Source: Hypsibius dujardini (taxonomy: Eukaryota > Tardigrada > Eutardigrada > Parachela > Hypsibiidae). Taken from it: 24,024 nt of DNA. The notes under the pieces are model-generated. The model saw only the letters and a program-made list of their open reading frames with translations. It searched no databases and had not been told where the DNA came from. Shown in pieces: positions 1 through 16,669 of this stretch (the stretch's first letter is position 1; each line of letters starts with the position of its first letter). A program made the position numbers and the translations under genes. Where the stretch lies: the NCBI GenBank assembly GCA_001579985.1, contig LRSR01009472.1:1-24024 (forward strand), written 5' to 3'.

Positions 1-338
1 TATTCTCTTGAATGTCGCATGGTTAGAAAATTGGTTTCGCCTTGCCCCAAGCTATCCCTAATCTTATTCGAACTCTATCATGCTGGTTTCTATTTACCAA
101 AGACTGTAAGTTCTTTGAGGCGTAGTAAAGATCAGATGACGAATATCAAAACCGGTTAGAAAATAATTATCAGCAACAATTGTCGATACAAATTGTTGAT
201 GCCAATGGCGAACATCGCATTTTTTCTTACCAATGGCTTTCGGAACGAAATTCTCTTTTTTGTTTGAAAAAGTAGCTAACGAGTATTAAATACTTGACTG
301 AATTTCTTCAACCATTTGTACCTACAACCTGTTCAAAG
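1..338. other. Upstream region of the chitinase-like gene
   Basis: No gene is seen. A TATA-like tattaaata lies about 55 bp before the chosen ATG and could be a core promoter, but this is weak. Confidence 0.4.
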
Positions 339-3300
339 ATGGTCGTCGCCCTGGTCATTTTATCCACATTTCTTCATCTCGTGAACGCAGACGGTAGGGC
401 GAGAAAGTTACATGATACATCCAAAAGACCGACCTTCACTGCGCAATTCTTTTCAGAACCAGTGTTCGATCTCCCACACCGAGGATGCTTTTATCCCGAC
501 TGGGCACAGTACAGACCAGGATTGGGCAAGTTTACCGCGAAAGATGTCGACCCGAAGCTATGCACGTACATTGTCGTGGCATTCGGCAAAATTGTCAACA
601 ACTCCCTCGACACGTTTGAACTGAACGACCCAGGTAATTAATTGGTTGGCTGACATTGCTGCACTGTAAACACGCGTACAGAGTTCTGCATGCTTCAACA
701 TGAGTTACTGCATACGCTTGAGCTATTGATTTGCTTATAAATTTGATTCAAAATCTCTTCCCTTAACAGCTACTTTCGCAACACTGGGGGAGTATAAAAA
801 ACTTTCGCCGAACCTAAAAATATTTTTGAGTGTCGGAGGACGAAAACACAGGGAACAGCTTAGCGCAATGGGTACTGTCCCGGAGGCACGACGAGCGTTT
901 GTCGACTCGGTTGTGGTACAATCCCGAACGTGGGGCATCGACGGAATCGATATCGACTGGGACTGGGAATTCAGCCCGAACCACAATGATCTGACATCTT
1001 TTCTTATTTTATTAAGGGTACTGAAATTCATTTCTAGGGTTAAGATTACAGCTGTGCCGAGGTTAACTTGTGGGTGACTATTTGGGTTTTGGCAAGCCGT
1101 GTGGCACATCTATCTTCCTATTTGTTTTCAAGGCGCCGTTGACAGGTTTATTGAAAACAAACCACAGAGTACCAAATATCATTAGCGATTCATGTATGAA
1201 TTTCGGTACAGTAATAACTTTATTAATATTTGAAACAGCGCCGGGGTGAAACTGAAAAATTGAAACTTTGATTTGTCCCACACGGCATGCCAACAACCAA
1301 CAATGTAACTTTGGCATAGCTGTATACAGTGCACCTGTTGATACTGTGTACGTTTTGGTACTGTGAATTAGCTATTTATGGGTCTTGCTTGTAGGATCTC
1401 CGTCGCGCATTCGAAAGTGATGCTGTTTCGCGAAATTTTCCGCGACTTTGCTTGTCGGCGACCTTGCACTGGACACCCCAACTCGCTGCTTCTAACGTAT
1501 CTGCTTTCAATAGGTAACACTTTTGCTAGTGATACCTTCGTGAGACAAATACTATGCAGTTGTGACACTGATAAAATTTGTATTCTGAAAACAAATTATT
1601 GCAGCTACATCGATTTGGCCAATGTTCAGGCGTACGACCAGGCCTTCACGGCATACGGGAAAACCCTGAGCCATCATGCACCCTTGTTTAAAGGACCTTT
1701 GGGACTGGAATCCTCCTCAAATATGGTACAAAACGAAAGCTCTTTGAGTTTAATTAGCAGTCAGACAACACAGCATTGGGTCTCTCTGATTGTCTCGTTT
1801 TTTGAGTCAGGTTTCGATCCTAAATGCCTGGGCAGGTCGGGGAATCTTGAAATCAAAGATGGTTGCAGGTTTGCCACTGTTTGGTCGAGGGTGGTTGTTG
1901 AAAACAGCCGCTCAGCACAATCTGGCCGATCCCGCGGGTGAGTTAATCCCAGGACCCGAGCCCGGGGCATGGTTTTTCAACGAAATTTGCCAGAAAATTG
2001 TGACCGACAAGGCCGTTGTGGTTATGGATCAAAACATCGGAGCGTCGTATGCGTACAGTGACACATGGTGGACCGGGTATAATAACCAGGAAACGTTAGC
2101 GACTAAAGTAAGTTCATTAAGTATTCTGTATGCAGCGGCAACTGGGACCTTGACTTGCGCGTATTTTCCGAAAAATGCCAGTGCAGTATACCCAATCCTC
2201 CTCTCGACAAAAACTATACTTTCTAAGCGGAAAAAAATGCAAATTATATTTACAAAAACAATAATATAAGTCATTAGAAAGGTTTCGCAAACCGATCTGT
2301 CTCAATCTAACAATAAGACACACGTTATCTAGGTTCCCTATGTTGATCGTCTTATTGGTCTTTTTAGCTTATTCTGATCATTTTGCTTCTTCTGAGAACA
2401 TTTCCAGTGACGGTTATGGTGCAGCGTGTACTGACGCGGTAGCTAATCAGACTTATCAAAAATCGACCCTATTACACTAGTAGAACAACGGACGGAAACC
2501 GCTTGTCGTATTACTAGGACGAAAGAAAAGGAGACTAAAGAAATGCAAAACTGATACTTTCATAACAGCAACTCGCGAGCTTATATAAGCGTTACGAGTG
2601 CGTTTATGTACAAGTACGTGTACAAGGTATTAAATGACCAATGGCCACATCAGCGCAAACACCCGCCAAGACAGAGTACAGAAGCGCTCATAAACATGTC
2701 AGAGCTGTCCGCATAAGACAGAGCACAGAAATGCTCTCAAATACATTAAAACTCACTCCAATACAGAACAGTACTAAAGTACGTGAATGCTAATAACATT
2801 AAGAGATGACCAGACGCGGGGTGGTGATGACAGGCAAGAAGGCCCTGTTTTGCGGTCCGGGCGTTGATGGATCAGCAGACGCGACAGTACGATGAGGTTT
2901 CCAAATGCCGAATAGAGATAAAGCACTGGGTTTAGCGTTAATTGATTGAGTTTTCCGGACCAAAAGAACTTGGACAACTTAGCCGATTCCATGATGTTTT
3001 CCATCTTATTTTATTCCCCACAGCTAAAATATAAACAATTCATCAAAAACCTCAAATTTTCTTGAGCAAAGTGCAGCAAAATAGCTTTTATTTAGACCAA
3101 TAACGCCAGGAAGAGCACAGTGAAGTATGAGGGAACTGGGTCCTGATCTTCCGCGCCAGATACGTGCATTTTTAGGTTACCAAAACTCCTGAATAATTAG
3201 AAAGGTGCGCCCGGGTCCAAAGTATTTTAAAATTAAAATTGACAACTTGTGGGAATCAAAATAACTCAAAAACGGCTGAAAAGAATTGAAAGATTTTACA

Positions 3301-3671
3301 ATGTCGAGTTCGTATTCAACTTGCGTAGAAACGAAAAATCTATGCAATTTCCTTATGTTGGCGGGCGAAATCTGTATTGTAAGAAGTGTCAATCTTTTTT
3401 ACTTTAGGCGCGTTGGGCGATATCTAACGGCTATGCAGGCATTTACGTGTGGGAGATTTCGCAGGACGACTTCCGGGGATCTTGCAACATGGGCAAATAT
3501 CCTCTTCTTAATGCCATTAGAAATGCGCATCCTCTCTTCACCGCACCGCAGGTCAAGGAGAGCGGTATCGTACTCTCTTCTGCCTCCACTTCGTCTCCAT
3601 TCAATTCCGGAGCCATATCCTTATCCTTGGCTGTGTTTAGCATTATCACTAAATGTTTTTCGTTCTATTGA
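339..3671 (+). CDS. GH18 chitinase-like protein, GPI-anchored, catalytic Glu replaced
   Basis: Six exons joined by eye: 339-633, 770-1017, 1395-1513, 1605-1725, 1811-2107, 3408-3671 (1344 nt, 447 aa). All junctions are GT-AG and phases agree. The ATG at 339 is chosen because it opens a signal peptide (about residues 1-17). Family GH18 is shown by CFYPDWAQYRPGLGKF, the strand motif KIFLSVGG, DGIDIDWDWE at residues 156-165, NVQAYDQAF in place of NVMTYDYHG, GLPLFGRGW, and the C-terminal YVWEISQDDF. Active GH18 enzymes have DxxDxDxE; here the last position (163) is Asp, so a glycan-binding or much weakened enzyme is likely. The protein ends in a Ser/Thr-rich stretch, a small-residue NSG site and a hydrophobic tail, which is a GPI-attachment signal, so it probably sits on the outer plasma membrane. 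No chitin-binding Cys domain is seen. The last intron is 1.3 kb. No AATAAA was found before the convergent kinase gene 229 bp away. Confidence 0.85.
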
Positions 3672-3900
3672 GATAATTTACAATGTGCAGCGACGATGCT
3701 AGTTCGTGTATTTTTTAACCTTCGCGAAAGTAATATAGCTTAATTTTGGGCTGGTTCGGTTCTTGACAACAATCAGGACGTCTTAAAACGCATAGCAATT
3801 AACATTTTGCCTGGCAATACGTTTTCAATGCAATGCAAGCTAAAGAAATGAGGTTGATAATAGTCTGCCAAAACCCAGAAGGTTGTAATTCTCAACAGCT
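3672..3900. other. Convergent intergenic spacer
   Basis: 229 bp between the stop codons of two genes facing each other (chitinase-like and receptor kinase). No canonical AATAAA is seen on either strand. Confidence 0.6.
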
Positions 3901-9536
<5,636 letters not shown>

Positions 9537-10036
9537 CCGAAAATAGGTTGATTATCATTACGGAAAAGCGGAGAGACGGGCTACCATAACCAGACAGCAT
9601 TCAGTAGAATGTAGTGTGCGACTGTCGAAAGCTATAAGTTTCGTAGACGACAGCTCTTTCTCATGGTTCCTAATTTCACAAGGAAACACAGCTTCGCACG
9701 CACATCGTTTCGCTTATTTGTCAGCAAAATTATGCTTCGGGATATTACAAAATCATCTTTTAGCATGTATAGACCGGTTCTTCGCGGCGCCTTGAACAAC
9801 GTGACCGTCTTGAATGAACATAAATATATATAGATATAGATGTGTGTATGTATATATGCGGTTCTGCTGTGTTCGCAGACAAAACGAGTCGAGTCTAGTT
9901 TTGCCGAGTTTCTCCCGTCCTCTGTCGGTACTATAAATGTTCCTGGACTGCAAGCTAGTGTGTCCGCTAAAGTCGCGGTTTACAGCATGAGGTGCAGCAG
10001 AATTACTGTTCACGTAAAAATTTAATCATGGGGTCA
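9537..10036. other. Upstream region of the receptor kinase gene
   Basis: AT-rich non-coding DNA including a tatatatagatatagatgtgtgta stretch in pieces near 9825-9860. It presumably holds the minus-strand promoter; no specific element can be supported. No gene is seen. Confidence 0.45.
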
Positions 10037-10268
10037 GCCACGGACATAAAAACAGATACAGCTCTAGGTACAGACATAGGCACATACATAGACACAGGCA
10101 CATAGTCAGACAAAGACACAGACACAGACACAGACACAGTCACAGACACAGACACAGGCACAGTCACATACTCAGACAAAGACAAAGACACAGACACAGA
10201 CACAGACACAGACACAGAAACAGACACCGACACATACTCAGACAAAGATACAGACACAGGCACAGAGA
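10037..10268. repeat. Hexanucleotide microsatellite (cagaca)n, interrupted
   Basis: Variants of cagaca/gacaca run for about 230 bp, purest at about 10115-10220, with interruptions such as cagtca, catact and caaaga. The minus strand reads as a Ser-Val dipeptide repeat, but it has no link to any exon, so it is treated as non-coding. It lies between the kinase promoter region and the 3' end of the type I membrane protein gene. Confidence 0.9.
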
Positions 10269-10451
10269 CAGCATCTAGTCATCGTCCTTCATTAAAACAC
10301 AACTGTACCATGATAATAATTAGCTCCATCATTTAGAAAACTATATGGTATCGACGATGTCAAGCGATGAGGATCGCTCAACATCATTTTCACTCCACAG
10401 CAAAAACATCATTAAAAGCTAATGTACTGCAATTGATAAGCCTGTCGACTA

Positions 10452-12016
10452 TTATCGGCTGCGGCGGTGATAAACCACACACATAACCGACATCGGAATG
10501 ATAAAGAATAACACCACCGATCCGCCAATAATTCCGCCCAAAATGTCCCACGGCAGAATGAAGTTCCACCGTTGGGGATGATGAATCTCCGCCTCCGGTT
10601 CTTCTCCACACTTGAAAAAGTGTCGTTCACGTCCGCAGGAGCCATAGGCAAAGGAGTTACTGGTCAACTCCGCGATGAGACTCTGCTGTGGGTCGGCAGA
10701 TTGTGCAGTGCAGTTCTTGGGGCATGAGGTCATTTCCGATTGGTAATTCAGGCAGTAGACGTCTTTTGGGAGGTAGGCGTGGAGGCTATCGCAATGGGCT
10801 AGATGCTCTTCGTCATCAGATGACTTTTTCTCTATTAAAGCAAACAAAAATCCTAAAGCTGTTTTGACGTGAGATAATGAGATTCCAAAGTTTGAGTGTG
10901 AACATTGGCTGCTAGGACCAGTCTCCATTAAGATCAGCAACCAAATTATTTCCAGAAACTAAGATTGACTGCTACACGCTCGATGACGAGGATCCAAATG
11001 TATTTGAAATTTGCATCCAAAATTATTTAATCAAGAAAACTGAAATACCTCGTTAGATAGTTTGATAAAAAATAAGGGGGCAGACTGGGGGAGAGGGCAA
11101 GCTTTAACATGTAAAACAATAAAAAATTTCCCCAAATCCCCTGCCCACCCCCCTCCCCCAAGGGGAAGGGTGTATGAAGGCAACGACCCGATCACCCACC
11201 GATTCCGACCAATCCGCCACCGCTTTCTGTTGGCAAAATTGTTTACACCTCAGATTTTATGTTTTTTTGTGTGTGTGAATTTGGCAAGATCTTGCTGCCC
11301 ATCAGACTTACCAGAAAGTAAGACAAAGTCCACAACAAAGGCCTCCGATTCGACCCCTGGAGTGACGGTAATCTCAACGGCGATCGAAGGCTCATCATCG
11401 TACGCTGACAGGTAGAACAGATCCGAACGAGGTCGCGAATGAAATTCCGCGTTGGAGTAGTCGATTCGAGTCATATCAGGCTCTTTTATCTTATAACCGA
11501 GATCGCTCGGTTCGTCGACTCCCACTTGGTAAGCTGGAACGCCGCCCTCTTGCACTTGCAGTGAACTGTACATTGAAGAAACACACATCTACCACTTTAT
11601 ATCGCAATGTAAGGAAGGAAAGGGTTGCGAGCATTACATACCGAAAGTTTAAGAAAATTCGGTAGCGACCGTTGCCGGACACTTCACATTCCTCGGAACC
11701 GTTCACCTTTAACGTGACTGACAGAGTTTCTGTTCCTTGAACCGATTGACTGCCCGATTCCTGTGTGGGTTGAATAACGAATGAACCAGCTCTTGAATCG
11801 ATATTGGCCGGACAGATGGAAATGGAGGTAATGGGCTGGGAAATATCGAAGACTGAAACGGCTTCTGTAAGGAATACCAAAATAAATGAACAAATGAAAA
11901 TTCTGCAGTATTTTAGGGAAAATACAAGTTTTCTTACTCTGTGGATAGCCGGCCGTCACAAATGCCAACGAACATGACAACAATAGGAAAGCAAGTTCTG
12001 ATCTCGGGTCGGCCAT
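10452..12016 (-). CDS. Type I membrane protein with possible CUB-like ectodomain
   Basis: Four exons: 12016-11938, 11864-11642, 11565-11312, 10831-10452 (936 nt, 311 aa); all GT-AG and phases consistent. Exon 1 is a signal peptide (MADPRSELAFLLLSCSLAF...). Residues about 27-185 are beta-rich. The pattern ICPANIDSRAGSFVIQP, then EECEVSGNGRYRIFLNF, then YQVGVDE resembles a CUB domain, but the usual disulfide Cys set is incomplete, so this is tentative. Residues about 195-265 form a cysteine-rich segment (CDSLHAYLPKDVYC, SCPKNC, GSCGRERHFFKC). A strong TM helix spans about 282-306 and ends in the short basic tail YHRRSR. There is no cytoplasmic domain, so any signalling needs a partner. I do not recognise a named family. 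The 480-bp third intron carries a G/C-tract patch. Confidence 0.7.
11076..11175. repeat. G-tract / C-tract patch in intron 3 of the type I membrane gene
   Basis: G-rich sequence (gggggcagactgggggagag) gives way after an A/T core to C-rich sequence (cccacccccctccccca) and then aggggaaggg. The layout recalls the GPCR-intron patch at 14450-14740. It is non-coding. Confidence 0.45.
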
Positions 12017-13806
12017 TTTTTGCTGTTGGATTCAAAAGTCTCGCCCCGTTTAAGATTTTCTAGGTTACAGCGTGCGTTGGTAAGACTGACGGTCGGGTTT
12101 AAGTTAAGGCTCGACTGCAACTGCGCTCAAGTGGAATGTTGATTGAGCCGATGGGAGTTTTATCAGGTAATAAAAAGGTTGATCGGCATGGATTTATTAC
12201 TACTTCACAGCTTCTGGTTGAGACAAACTGCTGCCGAGATTAATCAACGTAAAACTGTGAACAACACGCTTTCGAAGTTCCTGTGAAACTTCAGAACTTT
12301 TCCAACATTTAATTTTGCTGTCTAGGATTGGCTAATCAACCAGAAACGCCTATCCCCATTGTGACTTCTTATTACCATGTAACTCTCATGTGACCTCTCT
12401 GTCATCTCATTATCATAAGCGTGAAATTATCCTCCTGACCTTCCACAGGGCTGAGAAAAATGTCAATATATTGGTCGAAGGTTGAGCTTGAATTTTACAG
12501 TAAAGGGACCGACCGTCTGGTTGTATACCCTTAAAGCAAACACAGTACTCCACCTTTTTTGGGGAGCACGATTGTCGAGTGAGCGATTTGCGAAAGAAGC
12601 CACTCCGATGTTTACTAACTGGAATAAGGCGTATCAGTTAACAAGAAACATGCACCAGTCTGAATTTGAATGCCCCCCTGCACGTTCAAGCACGTTCAAG
12701 CAATGTTTGCAAGACCTTAGCGCTGAAAAGAGACTCGTCAAAGTCGTCAAGCTCTTCAGCCGGTATAATTACTGCGAATTTCGCACATAAGCCCGGTGTA
12801 CGGCGGTTGTGTCAGGTGCTTCGCCGTGAAGAGTTCATTAAGGCGCCGACATAAACCTTTTTAAAACCTCTCTCAGCTGTTGATGCCATTGCGGCAGCGA
12901 TAAACCTGAGAGTCATTAAGCGTTGGATTTACCTTCTAAGAAGGAATTGTCTCACTTGGGACGATTTTTCAGAGGGAGACCCACCCTATATTTTGTTAAT
13001 GGAATTATTATTATGATGATTTTCAAAACTAATTTCATCGGTCAGGATATGAAACTTTTTTTGGCAGAATTTCAAAGTTGGGAAGAATCCGTTTTCCCTG
13101 ATTTTGACTGCAAAAACTTCCATTTTCGAGAAATGGGTGAATTTATGGAATTTTGACACTGCCATTTTCCATTTCAAAGTTCAATTGGCTTTAGCAGAAT
13201 CTTTTTTGGACGTCAAGGGGCGAAGTTACAAAGCATTGTCCAGCCCAGCCAAAAACTTGCGAGTGATATTCCCAAAATGACGCATAGCTCCGCCCCCTGA
13301 CAATTCTGCTAGTGTCAAACAATTTGAAATTGATTTTTGCGAGGAACAATATTGAACTTCGTTAAAATAAATTGCAAACGTGTGTCTGCTAGAATGATCT
13401 CTCGCAATTGGCTAGTCAAGCCGCACGGCTCCTTCCTATGTGGTCTCGTGACCATTTTTTGAGAACATTTTTTTAAAGATCAATGTTATACAGCTTGGAT
13501 AAGAAGAAAAATAAATAGGTAACTTTACAGTCGTGATTTGCAGAGCATAAAACGTAGTCACGAGGTAATGCAAATGAATAAGCTCGCCCGAGTACGGATA
13601 AAATACGCATGCGAAACAAATTAGCTTTCCAATAACCTAAATGTGTTGCATGTATCCGTGGTCCGCAGCTTTTGCTGCGATCCAGAGTTCCGGTCATGGA
13701 GAAACATTTTTGCAGGATCGCAATCACAACCTAGCATGGGGAGGATTTAGATATTTCCAAATAACGAGAAAAATGAGTTATGATTTAAACGTCAACGAAC
13801 CCTTAA
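12017..13806. other. Intergenic region without recognised gene
   Basis: It lies between the type I membrane protein start and the GPCR 3' end. Apart from the inverted repeat at 13192-13312 I see only short ORFs without family features, for example a 102-codon one at 12482 without homology I recognise. The word cacgttcaag is duplicated in tandem near 12680. Confidence 0.5.
13192..13312. repeat. Imperfect inverted repeat, possible MITE
   Basis: The left arm starts tagcagaat at 13192 and continues into tcaaggggcgaag near 13226. The right arm reads tagctccgccccctga (from 13285) and ends caattctgcta at 13311. Reverse-complemented, the two arms share tagcagaatt and a tcagggggcggag-like block. The whole unit is about 120 bp with no ORF. 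No clear target-site duplication was found. Confidence 0.4.
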
Positions 13807-15750
13807 TTAAGTCTCCGGTACCACCGCGAGCGAGTTATTGGATTTACTTCCCGATGCAGTCCCTCTCATATTCCGGAGCCGCATCCCCGGAAGGGCAGTA
13901 TCGGCAGTTCCGTCAGCTGGTGGCACATGTCTGTTCTTATGCAGCGAGAGCCGCCAATGACAGCGCAATACTGATTGGGCGCCTTCTTGAAACATCTTAC
14001 TCGATGTCCAGAAAAAGATCTGCCAATCAAAACTTAATTCAAACACTTTTTAGGAATCATTCAAGTAAAACATAACAAGAGACTAATTAATTGTATGGCT
14101 GCTTGACTAACGGTCGACCCCAACAAATGTCATATATTTTGTTACATAAAAGGAATGCGTTCTTCCTATTCTTCCTTACGGACGCAGACTGGTAGGTGAA
14201 TATGGCGACTAGAGGCTACAATCAAAGTGTAGGAGGTACTCCCACCTAAAAAGGAAATTCGGCGACCTTTCCATGACTTACCTGGAAAGCGAACATTTAC
14301 ATCTATTCTCGTTGTGCACCGACAGCGCGGTTCTAATTTTAGTTTAGTTCTTTCTCGTTTTCTTTCGGCTCTTTCCTTCTGTCTCCCTTTTCTCTCCTGT
14401 TGCTCATCTGTAGTCTTCAGTGAAATAAACGATTGGTCGATTGATTTGCGTGCAGATCGTTTCGCCTAATAACCTTACGGGTTATTACAAAAGGCATGAC
14501 GCCGGGGGGGAGATACTTGGGCAGCTGCCCCTACTAAAATAATTGTAGGGGTTGCGAGGGGGGCTACAATGCCGGGAAGGTATGTTTGGTCCACCAGAAA
14601 CGTCGAATGAAATTATGGTTGCCCCCCCCCCGCAGGGGAAAGGGTATTTTAAATACAAAACCAGGTTGTCTCCACCAAAATACTGCCCCCCCCCCAGAGA
14701 AAATTTCTTGGGTATGACTCCTCCCCTTTATTTTCGGGACCTCATGGGGGTGAGAGGTCTGAAAGCAAACGATTGTTCATTGGGTTATACCTAAATGGTC
14801 CTCAATCACGGCATCGTGTTTGAAAACGATTATGGGAAAATTTGCACGCTCATGCAAATTATTCCAATACAGGAGGCAGAACATACCGGGTTGAGCGCAC
14901 ACAGACTATCCAACAGCCATTTCATCCCGAAACGCAGCTGCGGCAGCGTGTTATACGCTCCACTGAAGGTCGTAACGACAATCATCACCGGATACAACGC
15001 CACACAATGCCACACGAACGACAGCATTAGCGTTCGCGAAATCTCCAACCTCTGTTTCACCCTCAAACTCTGGCCCCTTTTCTGCGAGTCCCACACAGTC
15101 TTCACCAAAAAGCTCAGGTAGCAAAAGCCCGCTACGGCTGTCGGCAAGTAAGTGCCAAACAGGGTGCTCAAAAATGCTGCTTGGGGATCGCCAATCTGAT
15201 AGACACATCCACCGGCTGTGCCGGGGATCATGCGATACTTTGCGGTCGGACGGACCTGCCAAGCCACTATGGAAAGGGTCGCACACCAGGGTAGAGCAAC
15301 CAGAATGAAAATTGCCCGTCGGGTTTTTAACTTAGCGAACTGAAAAGGAGATAGGGAAGCGGCTAGACGATGTATAGCTAGTAGCATCGTAGCCCAGGCT
15401 TCCGCCGGGTATACCAAGTACACCCATAGAGGGGCGAAACGACAATAGATCTCTGAACGTGGGTAGTCTGGGCCAAGGTACGTTGGAATGGCTCCGACCG
15501 AAACAGCGATTGGGCAGGTGTAAAGGTCAATCAAAATGCTGTGGGCTATCAGCATGGAGCTGGACGATTGCCGAAGAGGTTGGTGGAACAAAATGACCAA
15601 TAGGAGAATGACGTTGGCGATAGCCCCGATTCCGCAGGTTAAAATTTCGGCGATGATCCATGCTAGGAGTTGTGAGGCTGTCGGTGGAATGTAGATGTTG
15701 ATAATGGCTAAGGTTAGGTTGTTGTTGATAGTGCTGTTGCTGGTATTCAT
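13807..15750 (-). CDS. Rhodopsin-like (class A) orphan GPCR
   Basis: Exon 1 is 15750-14887 (864 nt) and exon 2 is 14019-13807. Joined in phase 0 they give 358 aa. The N-terminus has three N-glycosylation sites (NTSNST, NNNLT). Seven hydrophobic helices follow: TM1 with GAIANVILLL, TM2 with LIAHSILIDLYTC, a Cys at the start of TM3 (IYCRF) and a second Cys in the TM4-TM5 loop (GGCVYQ) for the usual disulfide, TM4 with LPWCATL, TM6 with FVWHCVALYP, and TM7 with WLLDSLCALNP. The donor NP|gtatgt lies inside NPxxY, and exon 2 opens IFFW, giving NPIFFW, then helix 8 ending in VLRC, a likely palmitoylation site. The DRY motif is IHRLA. Ligand and G protein cannot be told. Reading straight through the donor also gives an open frame, but it would lose helix 8. 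The 867-bp intron holds G/C tracts and hairpins. Confidence 0.82.
14450..14740. repeat. G/C-homopolymer and palindrome patch in the GPCR intron
   Basis: The patch contains a run of seven G (about 14504), two runs of ten C (about 14632 and 14686), a perfect 12-bp palindrome gggcagctgccc at 14519-14530, and a small hairpin with arms cccctac (14528-14534) and gtagggg (14545-14551). Similar G-rich then C-rich mosaics lie at 11076-11175 and 19176-19220. It may be a degenerate repeat element. It is intronic and not coding. Confidence 0.6.
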
Positions 15751-16669
15751 GGCTCAAAAGAATACGCTTGTGAATGGCATGAAGATTGTAAAAAAAAGAA
15801 GTCCTAAAATGAATGCACTGAAAACGATATTGTTAATGTATCAGTCCCAATTTTGAGCAGAATAATTCAGAAGGATTTTATATTGCTGCCGGGTATAATT
15901 AATGTCTGGATTGGCAAGATTAATTAAAAGGGGAAGATACTGCGGTGCGGTGGGTAAGAATAGTATTGTGCAAATTGAAGAGAGGTAGACATGGACACGT
16001 GAAAACGATTTCGTTGGATCTCTAGCTAAATCTATAACGAGTTTTTAGGGAGGGGCGGTTGTCGGGGGACGCCGGTTCGCAGTTCGTTAATTCGCAGTCG
16101 GGGGACGCCGGTTAAATTAGAGCCCGCACAGCCTCAAAAGAATTAAATTGCCGTCTAAGATCTCAGTCCATGGGAGGGTAAGCCATGAGAAGATGTGACT
16201 ATTGCACCGTACTTACTTAAGCATTATTCAAGCGTCGAAATCAGAATCCCTCCAAACTATTTTTTTATTCAAACTACTTCTGTGATGAATATAGAAATTT
16301 ATTCCGCCGGTAAGTCAGACGAAGTTTTTGTTGGGGATGTTTTCAAGTTGAGCAAAAAAATGAAAATCCCATTTCCTTCATTTTCACTGAAAAATTATGG
16401 TTTTTGGAACCAACTTCGACACTTGTCTATTTTAAATCTAGTTTTGAGTCGATTCGATTTTATTTTTAGGACAGGTTGTCACAAGTGTGTTACTTTCTTT
16501 TACTGGCAGCGAAGCATCCAAGATCCAGATCTCTACAGAGATTAAACAACTTGATGGTGCTCAGTGACTTATATTCACACCAGTACAGGGCGCCTTATCT
16601 GATTTTCAAATCTCATAAACCCAACACGTGCTCCACTCAATTTCACATGTGTGATATATTTCATGTCTC
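15751..16669. other. GPCR upstream region and left flank of the mariner relic
   Basis: No gene is recognised. It holds the 17-bp direct repeat at 16061-16113 and an AT-rich open stretch at 16195-16545 with no domain features. The left end of the transposon probably lies here, but I could not locate it. Confidence 0.45.
16061..16113. repeat. 17-bp direct repeat
   Basis: The sequence gtcgggggacgccggtt occurs identically at 16061-16077 and 16097-16113, 36 bp apart. The spacer contains ttcgcagttcgttaattcgc, so a short ttcgcag word is also repeated. The block is much more GC-rich than its surroundings. Confidence 0.85.

Noticed and set aside
10003-10263. Minus-strand ORF with a Ser-Val dipeptide repeat
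   Set aside because: It is the translation of the cagaca microsatellite and has no start context, splice partner or domain.
12482-12854. Overlapping plus-strand ORFs of 102 and 62 codons
   Set aside because: No family motifs, no signal peptide and no splice-linked neighbours; chance ORFs are expected at this length.
13875-14040. Minus-strand cysteine-rich peptide-like ORF (CAVIGGSRC...)
   Set aside because: It is the wrong frame of GPCR exon 2; phase 0 after the ggcag acceptor gives a proper helix 8 and tail that complete NPxxY.
14727-14732. Minus-strand AATAAA as poly(A) signal for the GPCR
   Set aside because: It lies inside the GPCR intron once exon 2 at 14019-13807 is accepted.
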